64,000 bases of DNA from Haloechinothrix halophila YIM 93223. GTDB lineage: Bacteria; Actinomycetota; Actinomycetes; Mycobacteriales; Pseudonocardiaceae. Shown here piece by piece: positions 32,982 through 41,133 of the stretch. The stretch is taken from NCBI RefSeq assembly GCF_000504245.1, contig NZ_KI632509.1, positions 2,833,751-2,897,750 of the forward strand. The letters run 5' to 3'. Every line of letters starts with the position of its first letter. Within the stretch, counting starts at the first letter, position 1. The notes under the pieces were generated by a model. That model did no database searches. It was not told where the DNA came from and worked only from the letters and a program-made list of their open reading frames with translations. A program made the translations under genes and the position numbers.

Positions 32982-34291
32982 AGCGACCGCACCGCCTTGG
33001 TGACCCCGGCGACGAGCGCGTCGGCCTGTGCGTCGGTGAGCACCAGCGGCGGCGACATCACGATGGTCGACCCGGCCGCTCGCACCAGCACGCCCTCGTC
33101 ACGAGCAGCGTCGGCGACCGGCGTGGCGTCGTCGACGTTGAGCTCGACGCCGAAAGCCATGCCCTCACCGCGCACCTCGAACACCGCGTCGTCGGCCTCC
33201 AGCAGCCGCAACCCGGCGAGAATCCGCGCCCCCAGCGTCCTGGCCCGCTCCAGCAAGCCCTCGGACTCGATCAGCTCGATATTGGCCAGCGAGACGGCCG
33301 CGCCGACGGGGTGACCGTTGTAGGTGAATCCGTGCCGGAATGGAGTGCCGTCCAGCATGCCCTTCACGCCATTATCGATCAGCACCGCGCCCATTGGCAC
33401 ATAACCGCTGGACAGCCCCTTCGCGGTCACCACGACATCGGGCTCGATGCCGTACCGCTCGCAGCCGAACCAGTACCCGAGCCTGCCGAACGCCGTGACG
33501 ATCTCGTCGGCGATGAGCAGGATCCCGTGCTTGCGCAGCACCTGCTGCACCCGCTCCCAGTAGCCAGCGGGCGGCGGCACCATCCCGCCCACCCCCAGCA
33601 GCGGCTCCCCGACGAACGCCGCGATCCGCTCCGGCCCGATCTCGGCGATGGTGCGCTCCAGCTCGTCGACGAGCACGTCGGTCGCGTCGGCCTTATCGCC
33701 GGCCAGCCGCTTGCCATGCGGCTTGCTCAGGTGCACGAAGCCCGGCGTGAGTGGCCCGAAACCCTGGTGGAACGCGGGAAGCCCGGTCGCTGCCAGCGAC
33801 GCCGAACCGACGCCATGGTAGGCGCCTTGCCGGGACAGGATCACCGTACGCTCCGGCTGCCCTTGCGCGTACCAGGCCAGCCGCACCAGCTTGACCGCGG
33901 TCTCGATGCCCTCGGACCCACCGTTGGTGAAGAACACCGTGTCCATACCGGACGGCGCGAGCTCCGTCAGCCGTGTCGCGAGCTCAATCGCGGGCGGGTT
34001 CGAGAAGTGCCAGAACGATGCGTAGAACTCCAGCTTGCGCATCTGCTCGGCGGCGACCTCGGCAAGTTCGGCACGGCCGTGGCCAACGGCGCACTGCCAC
34101 AACCCGCAGGTACCGTCAATGTAGGTGTTGCCGTGGACGTCGCGCAGCAGGGCACCCTGCGCACTGTCCACGATGAACGGTTCGGGCGCCCGGCCGACCG
34201 TGGCGTGCGGATGCAGCACGTGCGCCAGGTCCAGCTCGCGCAGCTCCTCGGCGCTGTACCCGACGGATGCGCCGCTCGTCGTTTCGGTCAT
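32978..34291 (-). CDS. Class III aminotransferase, omega-amino-acid type
   Basis: 437 residues from ATG 34289-34291 (GGAGTGAGC ribosome site formed by the end of the dehydrogenase gene). FFTNGGSEGIETAVKLVRL binds the PLP phosphate, AYHGVG, LLIADEIVTAFGRLG and the PLP lysine in VVVTAKGLSSGYVP are standard for omega-amino acid:pyruvate or putrescine aminotransferases. It would convert a primary amine to an aldehyde, which the upstream-encoded dehydrogenase can oxidise. Confidence 0.9.
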   Translation of the reverse strand: MTETTSGASVGYSAEELRELDLAHVLHPHATVGRAPEPFIVDSAQGALLRDVHGNTYIDGTCGLWQCAVGHGRAELAEVAAEQMRKLEFYASFWHFSNPPAIELATRLTELAPSGMDTVFFTNGGSEGIETAVKLVRLAWYAQGQPERTVILSRQGAYHGVGSASLAATGLPAFHQGFGPLTPGFVHLSKPHGKRLAGDKADATDVLVDELERTIAEIGPERIAAFVGEPLLGVGGMVPPPAGYWERVQQVLRKHGILLIADEIVTAFGRLGYWFGCERYGIEPDVVVTAKGLSSGYVPMGAVLIDNGVKGMLDGTPFRHGFTYNGHPVGAAVSLANIELIESEGLLERARTLGARILAGLRLLEADDAVFEVRGEGMAFGVELNVDDATPVADAARDEGVLVRAAGSTIVMSPPLVLTDAQADALVAGVTKAVRSL

Positions 34292-34293
34292 GC

Positions 34294-35739
34294 TCACTCC
34301 AGCCCAATCCACACGCTCTTGACCTCGGTGTAGTCTTCGATCGCTTCCGCCCCCATCTCGCGGCCCCAGCCGCTGGCCTTCACACCGCCCCACGGCACCG
34401 CTGGATCGATGCCCGCGACCATGTTGACCCGCACGCACCCCGCGTTGATCCGCTCCGCTAGCCGATGCGCGGTGGCCAGATCGCGGGTCCACACCGACGC
34501 GGCCAAGCCGTACTGCGAGTCGTTCACGCGAGTCGCTGCCTCATCGATGTCGTCGAACGGCATCACCGTGAGCACGGGACCAAAGATCTCCTCCCTGGCT
34601 ATCCGCATCTCATCGTCGGCGTCGGCGAACACGGTTGGCTGATAGAAGCTGCCACGCGCGAGCGGACCGTCACCTCTGGCTCCCCCGGTGACAAGTGACG
34701 CTCCCTGCTCGATTCCGCTCCGCACGTAGGAGTCCACAGAGGACAGATGCTCTTCGCCGACGAGCGGGCCCATCTGGGTGCCCGGGTCAAGGCCGGGCCC
34801 GAGCCGGATGTTCTCGGCGGCCGTGGCCAGCCGATCGGTGAACTCGGAGTAGCGGGCCCGCGCCACGTAGAAGCGTGCGGACGCCGCGCACACCTGGCCG
34901 GAATTCTGGGTCGCGCTGCGCAGGTTTCCGGCCACGGCGGCTTCGATATCGGAATCCGCTGTGATCACACTTGCCGCTTTGCCGCCGAGTTCCAGTGAAA
35001 GCCGCTTGAGGTTGCCCGCCGATGCCCGCACGATGCTGCGCCCGACCTCGGTGGAACCGGTGAACGAGACCTTGTCGACGCCATCGTGCTCGACGAGCGC
35101 CCTCCCTGCCTCCGGTCCACCGGTGACGACGTTGACCACGCCGGGCGGAAAGCCCGCCTCGTGGAAGAGGCCCGCGAGTCGCAGCGCCGTTAGCGGTGTC
35201 TGCTCGGCAGGTTTGAGCACGACAGTGTTGCCGCAGGCCAGGGCGGGGGCAAGCTTCCACGCTGCGATGAGAAGCGGAAAGTTCCACGGCGTGATGAGGC
35301 CACAGACGCCGACCGGGACGCGCTTGGTGTAGTTCAGCGCATCCGGCCGGGAATGTGCGGGCACCCGGCCATCCAGTTTGGTACACCAACCCGCGAAGTA
35401 GCGGAAGTGCTCGGCGGCTCCCCCGACACTGACGCCGCGTGCCAGCGCCAGCGGCTGCCCCTGATCGCGCGACTCCAACTCAGCGAGCTCATCGGCCCGG
35501 TCCTCGATCAACTCGGCGATTCGCCAGAGCAGACGCGCCCGCTCAGCAGGTGAGATACGAGCCCACCGTGCGTCCTCCAGTGCGTCACGCGCGGCGCGGA
35601 CAGCGGCATCGATGTCGTCGCTGCCCCCATCGGGTACGACCGCGAGGACCTCGCCGGTCGCTGGATCACGGCTGTCGAACGTCGCTCCGGACGCCGCGCG
35701 GCACCAGGTATCGCCACAAAGAAAGGGGATGGTATCCAC
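34294..35739 (-). CDS. NAD-dependent aldehyde dehydrogenase, phenylacetaldehyde/betaine-aldehyde type
   Basis: 481 residues from GTG 35737-35739 with AGGAG upstream. Asn153 (PWNFPL), Lys176, Glu250 (LELGGK) and Cys284 (SGQVCAASAR) are intact. First gene of a six-gene minus operon (dehydrogenase, two aminotransferases, two SDRs, MFS). Promoter region holds a 26-bp palindrome. In context it may oxidise arylacetaldehydes or aminoaldehydes; the exact substrate is unknown. Confidence 0.9.
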   Translation of the reverse strand: MDTIPFLCGDTWCRAASGATFDSRDPATGEVLAVVPDGGSDDIDAAVRAARDALEDARWARISPAERARLLWRIAELIEDRADELAELESRDQGQPLALARGVSVGGAAEHFRYFAGWCTKLDGRVPAHSRPDALNYTKRVPVGVCGLITPWNFPLLIAAWKLAPALACGNTVVLKPAEQTPLTALRLAGLFHEAGFPPGVVNVVTGGPEAGRALVEHDGVDKVSFTGSTEVGRSIVRASAGNLKRLSLELGGKAASVITADSDIEAAVAGNLRSATQNSGQVCAASARFYVARARYSEFTDRLATAAENIRLGPGLDPGTQMGPLVGEEHLSSVDSYVRSGIEQGASLVTGGARGDGPLARGSFYQPTVFADADDEMRIAREEIFGPVLTVMPFDDIDEAATRVNDSQYGLAASVWTRDLATAHRLAERINAGCVRVNMVAGIDPAVPWGGVKASGWGREMGAEAIEDYTEVKSVWIGLE

Positions 35740-35756
35740 TGGCAGCTCCTGTTACT

Positions 35757-35782
35757 ATGTACGCAACATCTGTTGCCTACAT
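35757..35782. promoter_or_regulatory. 26-bp near-perfect palindrome in divergent promoter
   Basis: Reads ATGTA-C-GCAACA, TC, TGTTGC-C-TACAT: all but one of the twelve pairs are complementary. It lies 18 bp before the aldehyde dehydrogenase start and 56 bp before the small ORF at 35838. Size and symmetry suit a GntR, TetR or similar dimeric repressor, none of which is encoded next to it. Confidence 0.65.
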
Positions 35783-35837
35783 CGAGCATAGGACGTGCGC
35801 TGTGCGAAGTAAAGGCTCGGGTAAGAGGTGAGCGAAG

Positions 35838-36020
35838 ATGGTGAGTCAAGAAGACCGCGAACAATTGGAGCGGGCGACCGAGTTGCTTCGTGACGTGATC
35901 GCACGACACCGGGACGAGGATCTCCGGGTAGTGACGATCTTCAACGAGGCAATCCGCGACATCCACATCGGCGCCCGCTACCTCGCCGCGGCCTCAGCGC
36001 CGGCCGTCCGCGACAGCTGA
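35838..36020 (+). CDS. Small helical protein, unknown
   Basis: 60 residues, MVSQEDREQLERATELLRDVI then HRDEDLRVVTIFNEAIRDIHIGARYLAAA. Highly charged first half, amphipathic helices, no known motif. About 70% of third positions are G or C, and GAGGTGAGC stands about 5 bases before the ATG, which supports translation. Divergent from the amine-catabolic operon across the palindrome at 35757, so possibly a co-regulated accessory protein. Could still be chance. Confidence 0.45.
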   Translation: MVSQEDREQLERATELLRDVIARHRDEDLRVVTIFNEAIRDIHIGARYLAAASAPAVRDS

Positions 36021-36202
36021 GCTCAGGGTGCGTGTCGTCAGCTCGATGCTGTCGCGAGGATCATGGCCACACGATTGGTGACATCCAAACAGTTCCGGGT
36101 GCGTGTAGCGGAGCCCGTCGAACCTGCTGCAGTCGCCGTCTGTGCCGTTCACGGTGAACCCGATGTAACCTCAGATAAAGAACAGAAGCATGGGAAGACA
36201 CC

Positions 36203-37129
36203 GTGGAAAAACTGAGCAAGCTTCCGAGCTTCTCGCTTCGCCAGCTCTGGTACTTCGTCGCCACGGCAGAGACGGGAACGATCAGCGCCGCCGCGGACGA
36301 GCTGCACGTGTCCCAGTCGGCGGTGTCGCTGGCGCTCAACGAGCTGGAGCGCACACTCAAGGTGCAGCTGTGCGTGCGGCGCAAGGCGCACGGCATCACG
36401 CTGACCCCTACGGGCGCGCAGGTGTTACGACAGGCACGAGCGCTACTGCGGCAAGCAGGCGAACTTGAAACAGACGGGGCGAGCAACGAAGACGAGCTCG
36501 TCGGCCGATTGGCGCTCGGCTGCTACCTGACACTCGCACCAACGGTGCTGCCACGACTCTTGCATGGCTTCGGCGAGCGACATCCCCGGGTAGTCATCGA
36601 TTTCGAGGAAGGCACCCAAGACGCGCTGCAACGACTCCTGCTGGACGGCAAACTCGACCTCGCGGTGCTCTACGACATGGAGGTGCTACCCGACATCGAC
36701 CAGGTCGTGCTGTACCGGCGACGGCCCCACATCCTGCTGCCCGCCGACCACCGGCTCGCGGCCGAGCCCGTCGTCGCGCTGCACGATCTGGCCGGCGAGC
36801 CGATGGTGCTGCTGGACGCACCACCGAGCTCGCACCACACGCTCCGGCTGTGCGAAGACGCGGGGGTCAAGCCGCTGGTGCGGCACCGCACCAGCAGCTT
36901 CGAAACCGCTCGGGCCCTCGTCGGTCGTGGCCTGGGGTACGCGATGCTGATTCAACGGCCCGCCAACCAGCGCACCTACGAGGGGCTGCCGGTGGTCCAG
37001 AAGGACATCGCCGAGTTGCCCGACTACGAAGCCGCGGTGTTACTGACCTGGCCGCGACACACCCGGCTGACCCGGCGCTCGCTGGAGTTCAAGCGGTTCT
37101 GCCTGGAGACGTTCCAGGACGTTACCTGA
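36203..37129 (+). CDS. LysR-family transcriptional regulator of the P450 genes
   Basis: 308 residues from GTG 36203. N-terminal winged helix (FSLRQLWYFVATAETGTISAA, then LHVSQSAVSLALNELE), effector domain from about residue 95. Two TTA codons in frame (36425-36427 and 37040-37042) are striking in such GC-rich DNA and may make it bldA-dependent. Located directly before the P450 gene; its own stop codon lies inside a T-N11-A box (37123-37143). Confidence 0.9.
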   Translation: MEKLSKLPSFSLRQLWYFVATAETGTISAAADELHVSQSAVSLALNELERTLKVQLCVRRKAHGITLTPTGAQVLRQARALLRQAGELETDGASNEDELVGRLALGCYLTLAPTVLPRLLHGFGERHPRVVIDFEEGTQDALQRLLLDGKLDLAVLYDMEVLPDIDQVVLYRRRPHILLPADHRLAAEPVVALHDLAGEPMVLLDAPPSSHHTLRLCEDAGVKPLVRHRTSSFETARALVGRGLGYAMLIQRPANQRTYEGLPVVQKDIAELPDYEAAVLLTWPRHTRLTRRSLEFKRFCLETFQDVT

Positions 37130-37143
37130 GTTTTTCTGAGGTA
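37123..37143. promoter_or_regulatory. LysR-type T-N11-A box before the P450 operon
   Basis: TACCT-N11-AGGTA, with interior GAGTTTTTCTG, is an exact LysR box symmetric at both ends. The complement contains ACCTCAGAAAAA; the LysR gene's own promoter has ACCTCAGATAAA at about 36169-36180, so the same regulator probably binds both. It lies 104 bp upstream of the P450 start. Confidence 0.6.
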
Positions 37144-37246
37144 TTTGGCCGAAAACCTGTGCTTTTCGAATGGTTCCCGAGGCGTCACCGTGGACCGCAG
37201 GAGCTAACGGCGGCTCCGCCGTCGACTCAACAGCGAAAGGCGAACC

Positions 37247-38431
37247 ATGGCTGCCATCACCGAGGACTTCGCGAGCACGATCCGTCTGCAGGATCTCTGG
37301 GACGACCCCTACCCCATCTACCGGACGCTGCGAGAAACCCAGCCAGTTGCCTGGGTTCCCGCCGCCAACCGGTACCTGGTCACTCGGCACGCCGACATCA
37401 ACTACCTCGAGAAACACCCGGAGGTCTTCAGCGCGGCCGAACGGGACTCGCTGATGATCCGCGTCATGGGCAAGACCATGCTTCGCAAGGACGGGCCCGA
37501 ACATCTGCGGGAACGCAAAGCCGGTGAACCCGCGCTCCGGCCGCGCATGGTCAAACAGCACTGGACCCCTCTCTTCCAGCGGATCGCCGACGACCTGATC
37601 GACGGCTTCTACGACCGCGGCGAGGCCGACCTGTTCGGCGAGTTCGCCGGTCCTATGGCAGCACTGTCGCTGGCAGCCGTGCTGGGCTTGCGCGACGTTT
37701 CCGCCACCGACCTGCAGACCTGGTCGCAGGCGATGATGGACGGGACCGGCAACTACGGCGACGATCCGGTCGTGTGGCAGCGCTCCGAAGCGGCCGCCGC
37801 CAGCGTGGACGAAGCCGTCGACACGGCGATTACGTACCTGCGCGCCCATCCGGACGAGTCGGTGATCTCCGCGATGCTGCACGCCGCGGATCCGCTGTCG
37901 CCGGAAGAGATTCGTAACAACGTCAAGATGTTCATTGGGGGCGGGCTCAACGAACCACGGGATGCGACCACGGCCGGCACCTACGCCCTCCTGACGCACC
38001 CGGAACAGCGGGCACAGGTCGAAGCCGATCGCACCCGGTTCAAGGACGTCTTCGAGGAGGCGGTGCGCTGGGTAGCGCCGATCGGCATGTATCCGCGGCA
38101 GACAACCAGCGAGACAGAGCTTGGCGGCACCACGCTGCCGGCAGGCGCCCGGCTCGGGGTCGTGCTCGGCTCGGCCAACCGCGACGAAGCGGTGTTCGAC
38201 GATCCCGACACCTTCGACATCAATCGCGCCGACCGCACACACCTCGCCTTCGGCGGCGGGCCCCATTTCTGCCTCGGTACGTGGGCCGCCCGCGCGCAGG
38301 TCGGCGCCGTCTCCCTGCCGACGCTGTTCCGCCGGTTGTCAGGCCTGCGACTCTCCGATACCGAACCCGCCCGATGGGGCGGATGGGTGTTCCGCGGACT
38401 GCTCAACCTGCCGGTCCGCTGGGACCGCTGA
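37247..38431 (+). CDS. Cytochrome P450 with atypical I-helix
   Basis: 394 residues. ExxR motif at E271-R274 (EEAVRW), PERF-like stretch DDPDTFDINR, heme loop FGGGPHFCLG with Cys342. The I-helix reads GGGLNEPRDATTAG (231-244); where most P450s have (A/G)Gx(D/E)T the acid-alcohol pair is replaced by Asn-Glu-Pro, as in some P450s acting on small aromatics (the guaiacol demethylase group has a similar 'EP'). Followed by its own ferredoxin and reductase, so a complete class I system. Substrate likely aromatic or terpenoid. Confidence 0.92.
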   Translation: MAAITEDFASTIRLQDLWDDPYPIYRTLRETQPVAWVPAANRYLVTRHADINYLEKHPEVFSAAERDSLMIRVMGKTMLRKDGPEHLRERKAGEPALRPRMVKQHWTPLFQRIADDLIDGFYDRGEADLFGEFAGPMAALSLAAVLGLRDVSATDLQTWSQAMMDGTGNYGDDPVVWQRSEAAAASVDEAVDTAITYLRAHPDESVISAMLHAADPLSPEEIRNNVKMFIGGGLNEPRDATTAGTYALLTHPEQRAQVEADRTRFKDVFEEAVRWVAPIGMYPRQTTSETELGGTTLPAGARLGVVLGSANRDEAVFDDPDTFDINRADRTHLAFGGGPHFCLGTWAARAQVGAVSLPTLFRRLSGLRLSDTEPARWGGWVFRGLLNLPVRWDR

Positions 38432-38463
38432 CCACCCTCCTGCGACCGAAGAAAGGCCAACTC

Positions 38464-38787
38464 ATGCCCAAGATCGTCTATGTCCAACCCGATGGCAGGC
38501 AGGACACGCTCGACGTGGCCGAAGGCAGCAGCGTGATGCAGGCCGCGGCAGCAGCGGGGATTGCCGGGATCGTCGCCGAGTGCGGCGGCAATGCGATGTG
38601 CGCGACCTGCCACGTCTACACCGATACCGACGATCAGAATCGATTGCCCGAGATCAGCGTCGACGAGGACGAAATGCTCGACTGCACGGCCGCTTCCCGC
38701 CAGGACGGGAGCCGACTGAGCTGCCAGCTCGTGGTCACCGGTCAGCTGGATGGCCTGGTCGTTCGAGTTCCCAGGGGCCAAACGTGA
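38464..38787 (+). CDS. [2Fe-2S] ferredoxin, adrenodoxin/putidaredoxin type
   Basis: 107 residues with cluster cysteines C40, C46, C49 and C87 in the C-x5-C-x2-C-x37-C spacing of vertebrate-type ferredoxins. Passes electrons from the reductase at 38784 to the P450. Its stop overlaps the reductase GTG (GTGA). The start ATG is 32 bp after the P450 stop, with AAAGG nearby as ribosome site. Confidence 0.93.
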   Translation: MPKIVYVQPDGRQDTLDVAEGSSVMQAAAAAGIAGIVAECGGNAMCATCHVYTDTDDQNRLPEISVDEDEMLDCTAASRQDGSRLSCQLVVTGQLDGLVVRVPRGQT

Positions 38788-40037
38788 CGGCGTCGGCAGG
38801 CACTACGGTCATCGTCGGGTGCGGCCAGGCCGGAACCCAAGTCGCCGCATCACTCCGCCGGGATGGCTACCCCGGCCGGATCGTGCTGGTCGGCGACGAA
38901 CCCGAGCTGCCGTACCAACGGCCGCCGCTGTCCAAATCCTTCCTGCTCGACCAGAAAGGCGAGGATGCCCTGCGGTTGCGGCCGGAGGCCTACTACCGGG
39001 ACAACGACATCAACCTGCTGATCGGCGAACGGGTGCTGGAGATCGACCGCTCCCGGCGACGCGTGCGCATCGCCAACGGCACCGAGTACCACTGGGATCA
39101 CCTGGTGCTCGCCACCGGAGCGCGGCCCCGGCGCCTCGGCATCCCCGGCGAGGACCTGGACGGTGTGACCCCGCTCCGCGGGGTGGCCGATGCCCGTCGG
39201 CTCCGCACACAGCTGATCGGCTCCCGTCGGGTCGTGATCATCGGTGGCGGCTTCATCGGGCTGGAGCTGGCCGCTTCCGCCGTGGCAGCGGGCAACGAGG
39301 TGGTGCTGCTCGAGGCGACCGAACGGGTAATGGGTCGGGCGGTCACCGGCACGGTATCGTCGTTCTTCGCCGCCGCCCACACCAACCGGGGCGTCAACAT
39401 CGAGTTGCGAACCGCAGCAGCCGAGTTCGTCGGCAAAGCTGGCCGGGTCAGCGCGGTACGAGACACCGAGGGTCGCACCCATCCGGCCGATCTCGTCGTA
39501 GTCGGCGTCGGCGTCCTGCCCAACACCGAACTCGCCGAGGGCGCCGGACTAGCCAGCGACGACGGCGTCCTCGTCGACAGCTCACTGCGCACGACAGACC
39601 CGCAGGTGTACGCGATCGGGGACTGCGCACGCTTTCCCAACGTCCATACTCAAACGCTGACGAGGCTGGAGTCCGTGCAGAACGCCTCCGATCAGGCCAG
39701 CCACGTGGCGCGCCAGATCACCACCGGAAAGCTTGCCGCGTACCGCGAGCTCCCCTGGTTCTGGAGTGACCAGAAAGGACTCAAGCTGCAGATCGCCGGG
39801 CTGACGTGCCACCACAACCGGCTTCACCTGCTCGGCGAACCCGATGACGGCCGCTTCTCGGTACTCGCGTTCCGAGACGATCAGCTGGTCGCGGTCGAAT
39901 CGGTGAACCGACCGAGCGACCACATGGCCGCTCGGCGACTGCTCTGCTCCGGCCGCACGCCGAGCCCGTCCGATGCCGCACGACCAGGCTTCGACCTCAA
40001 GTCCTTCGCTTCAGCGATACCAGGTGTTGCCGCATAG
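38784..40037 (+). CDS. NAD(P)H-ferredoxin reductase, putidaredoxin reductase type
   Basis: 417 residues from GTG 38784. VIVGCGQAGTQVAASLRRDG (FAD), GEDLDGVTPLRGVADARRLR, VIIGGGFIGLELAASAVAAG (NAD) and YAIGDCARFPN (FAD) mark the PdR/RhlG family. Takes hydride from NADH and reduces the 2Fe-2S ferredoxin before it. C-terminal 100 residues form the usual interface domain. Confidence 0.93.
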   Translation: MTASAGTTVIVGCGQAGTQVAASLRRDGYPGRIVLVGDEPELPYQRPPLSKSFLLDQKGEDALRLRPEAYYRDNDINLLIGERVLEIDRSRRRVRIANGTEYHWDHLVLATGARPRRLGIPGEDLDGVTPLRGVADARRLRTQLIGSRRVVIIGGGFIGLELAASAVAAGNEVVLLEATERVMGRAVTGTVSSFFAAAHTNRGVNIELRTAAAEFVGKAGRVSAVRDTEGRTHPADLVVVGVGVLPNTELAEGAGLASDDGVLVDSSLRTTDPQVYAIGDCARFPNVHTQTLTRLESVQNASDQASHVARQITTGKLAAYRELPWFWSDQKGLKLQIAGLTCHHNRLHLLGEPDDGRFSVLAFRDDQLVAVESVNRPSDHMAARRLLCSGRTPSPSDAARPGFDLKSFASAIPGVAA

Positions 40038-40110
40038 CGACGAATCCGCGCCAATCGCCGCACGTCAGCGACCTCCCCTCCGCCAACACCGGTGGGCTAC
40101 GGTGACGGCT

Positions 40111-40884
40111 GTGGCGGCAGCGCGCGGACGGAACACGCACTCCGGCCCAGGGCCGGTGCTTGCGCGTGCGCTGGAGATCTTGGGTGCCTTCACCGCGCAG
40201 CATCCCGTGATGACGTTGAGCGAGGTGTCGCGGCAGTCCGGCCTGCCACTGTCGACAGTGCATCGACTGATCGGTGAGCTGGTCGCCTGGGGCGCGATCG
40301 AACGGGGCGATGACGGGCGTTATCGCGTCGGGCTGCGGCTGTGGGAGGTGGGATCGCTAGCCCCGCGAGGCCTGGGCCTTCGGGAGCGTGCGTTGCCGTT
40401 TCTGGAGGACCTGTCCCAGATCACCCGGGAGAATGTGCAGCTCGCGGTGCGTGAGGGCACCGAGGTTGTCTACGTCGAGCGCATCGCGGGCACCAGAGCG
40501 GTTCCGGTACTCACCCGGGTCGGTGGACGCTTCGCACTCACCGCCACAGGTGTCGGGTTGGTCCTGCTCGCCCATGCTTCGCCCGAAGTGCAGGACGAGG
40601 TGCTGGCGGGCCCGATCGAACGATTCACCGAACGCACCGTCACCGATCCTCGTCAGTTGCGGCGCATGCTCGCCGACGTCCGCACGAACGGCTTCTCGAT
40701 CAGCGACCGGCAGGTGACGATGGACGCCGTGTCGGTCGGCGCCCCCATCTACGACAGCCGGGGCCAGGTCATCGCCGCGGTCTCCCTGGTGGTGCACCAC
40801 GGCACGGCATCACCGCACGCCCTGGCGCCGCTGGTGCGTACCAGCGCCCGCTCTATCTCCCGCGCCGTCTCTGGACCCGCCTGA
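40111..40884 (+). CDS. IclR-family transcriptional regulator, paralogue of 58276-59079
   Basis: 257 residues from GTG 40111; a leaderless start is likely because TACGGT (40098-40103) sits where a -10 box would, and no ribosome site exists. GTG 40102 is an alternative. Winged helix LSEVSRQSGLPLSTVHRLIGEL, effector domain from about residue 85. LWEVGSLAPRGLGLRERALPFLEDL and TRVGGRFALTATGVGLVLLAHA closely parallel the regulator at 58276 (LFEISSLCPRGPGLRQVALPYMADL), so the two are paralogues within one island. It may serve the P450 genes before it or the transporter and vanAB genes after it. Confidence 0.88.
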   Translation: MAAARGRNTHSGPGPVLARALEILGAFTAQHPVMTLSEVSRQSGLPLSTVHRLIGELVAWGAIERGDDGRYRVGLRLWEVGSLAPRGLGLRERALPFLEDLSQITRENVQLAVREGTEVVYVERIAGTRAVPVLTRVGGRFALTATGVGLVLLAHASPEVQDEVLAGPIERFTERTVTDPRQLRRMLADVRTNGFSISDRQVTMDAVSVGAPIYDSRGQVIAAVSLVVHHGTASPHALAPLVRTSARSISRAVSGPA

Positions 40885-41097
40885 CCCTCACGGCATCCCG
40901 AGCCGCGATTTGTCTTCCGGCATCCGGAAGGGCTGCTGCGCCGTCGTCGTGACGAACCACACCATTGTCGGCACCGGACGGACGCGAATCAGGCGCCTCA
41001 CGAACGGCCGGATCACCGACAGAAGAGAGCTGACCGGGCTGTCAAGTCCGGCACATCGTCGCGACACGACCATCCAACGAACAAGGGAGTTCTATCC

Positions 41098-41133
41098 ATG
41101 CGCCCGCAACCGATCACGGAGACGCTCCGATGA
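41098..41133 (+). CDS. Eleven-codon upstream ORF overlapping the transporter start
   Basis: ATG 41098-41100, preceded by AGGGAG at proper distance, reads MRPQPITETLR and its TGA (41131-41133) overlaps the ATG of the transporter gene (ATGA at 41130-41133). Translation of this mini-ORF could deliver ribosomes to the transporter start, which otherwise has only a GGAG within the mini-ORF. A very similar arrangement occurs at 52510-52539. Confidence 0.5.
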   Translation: MRPQPITETLR

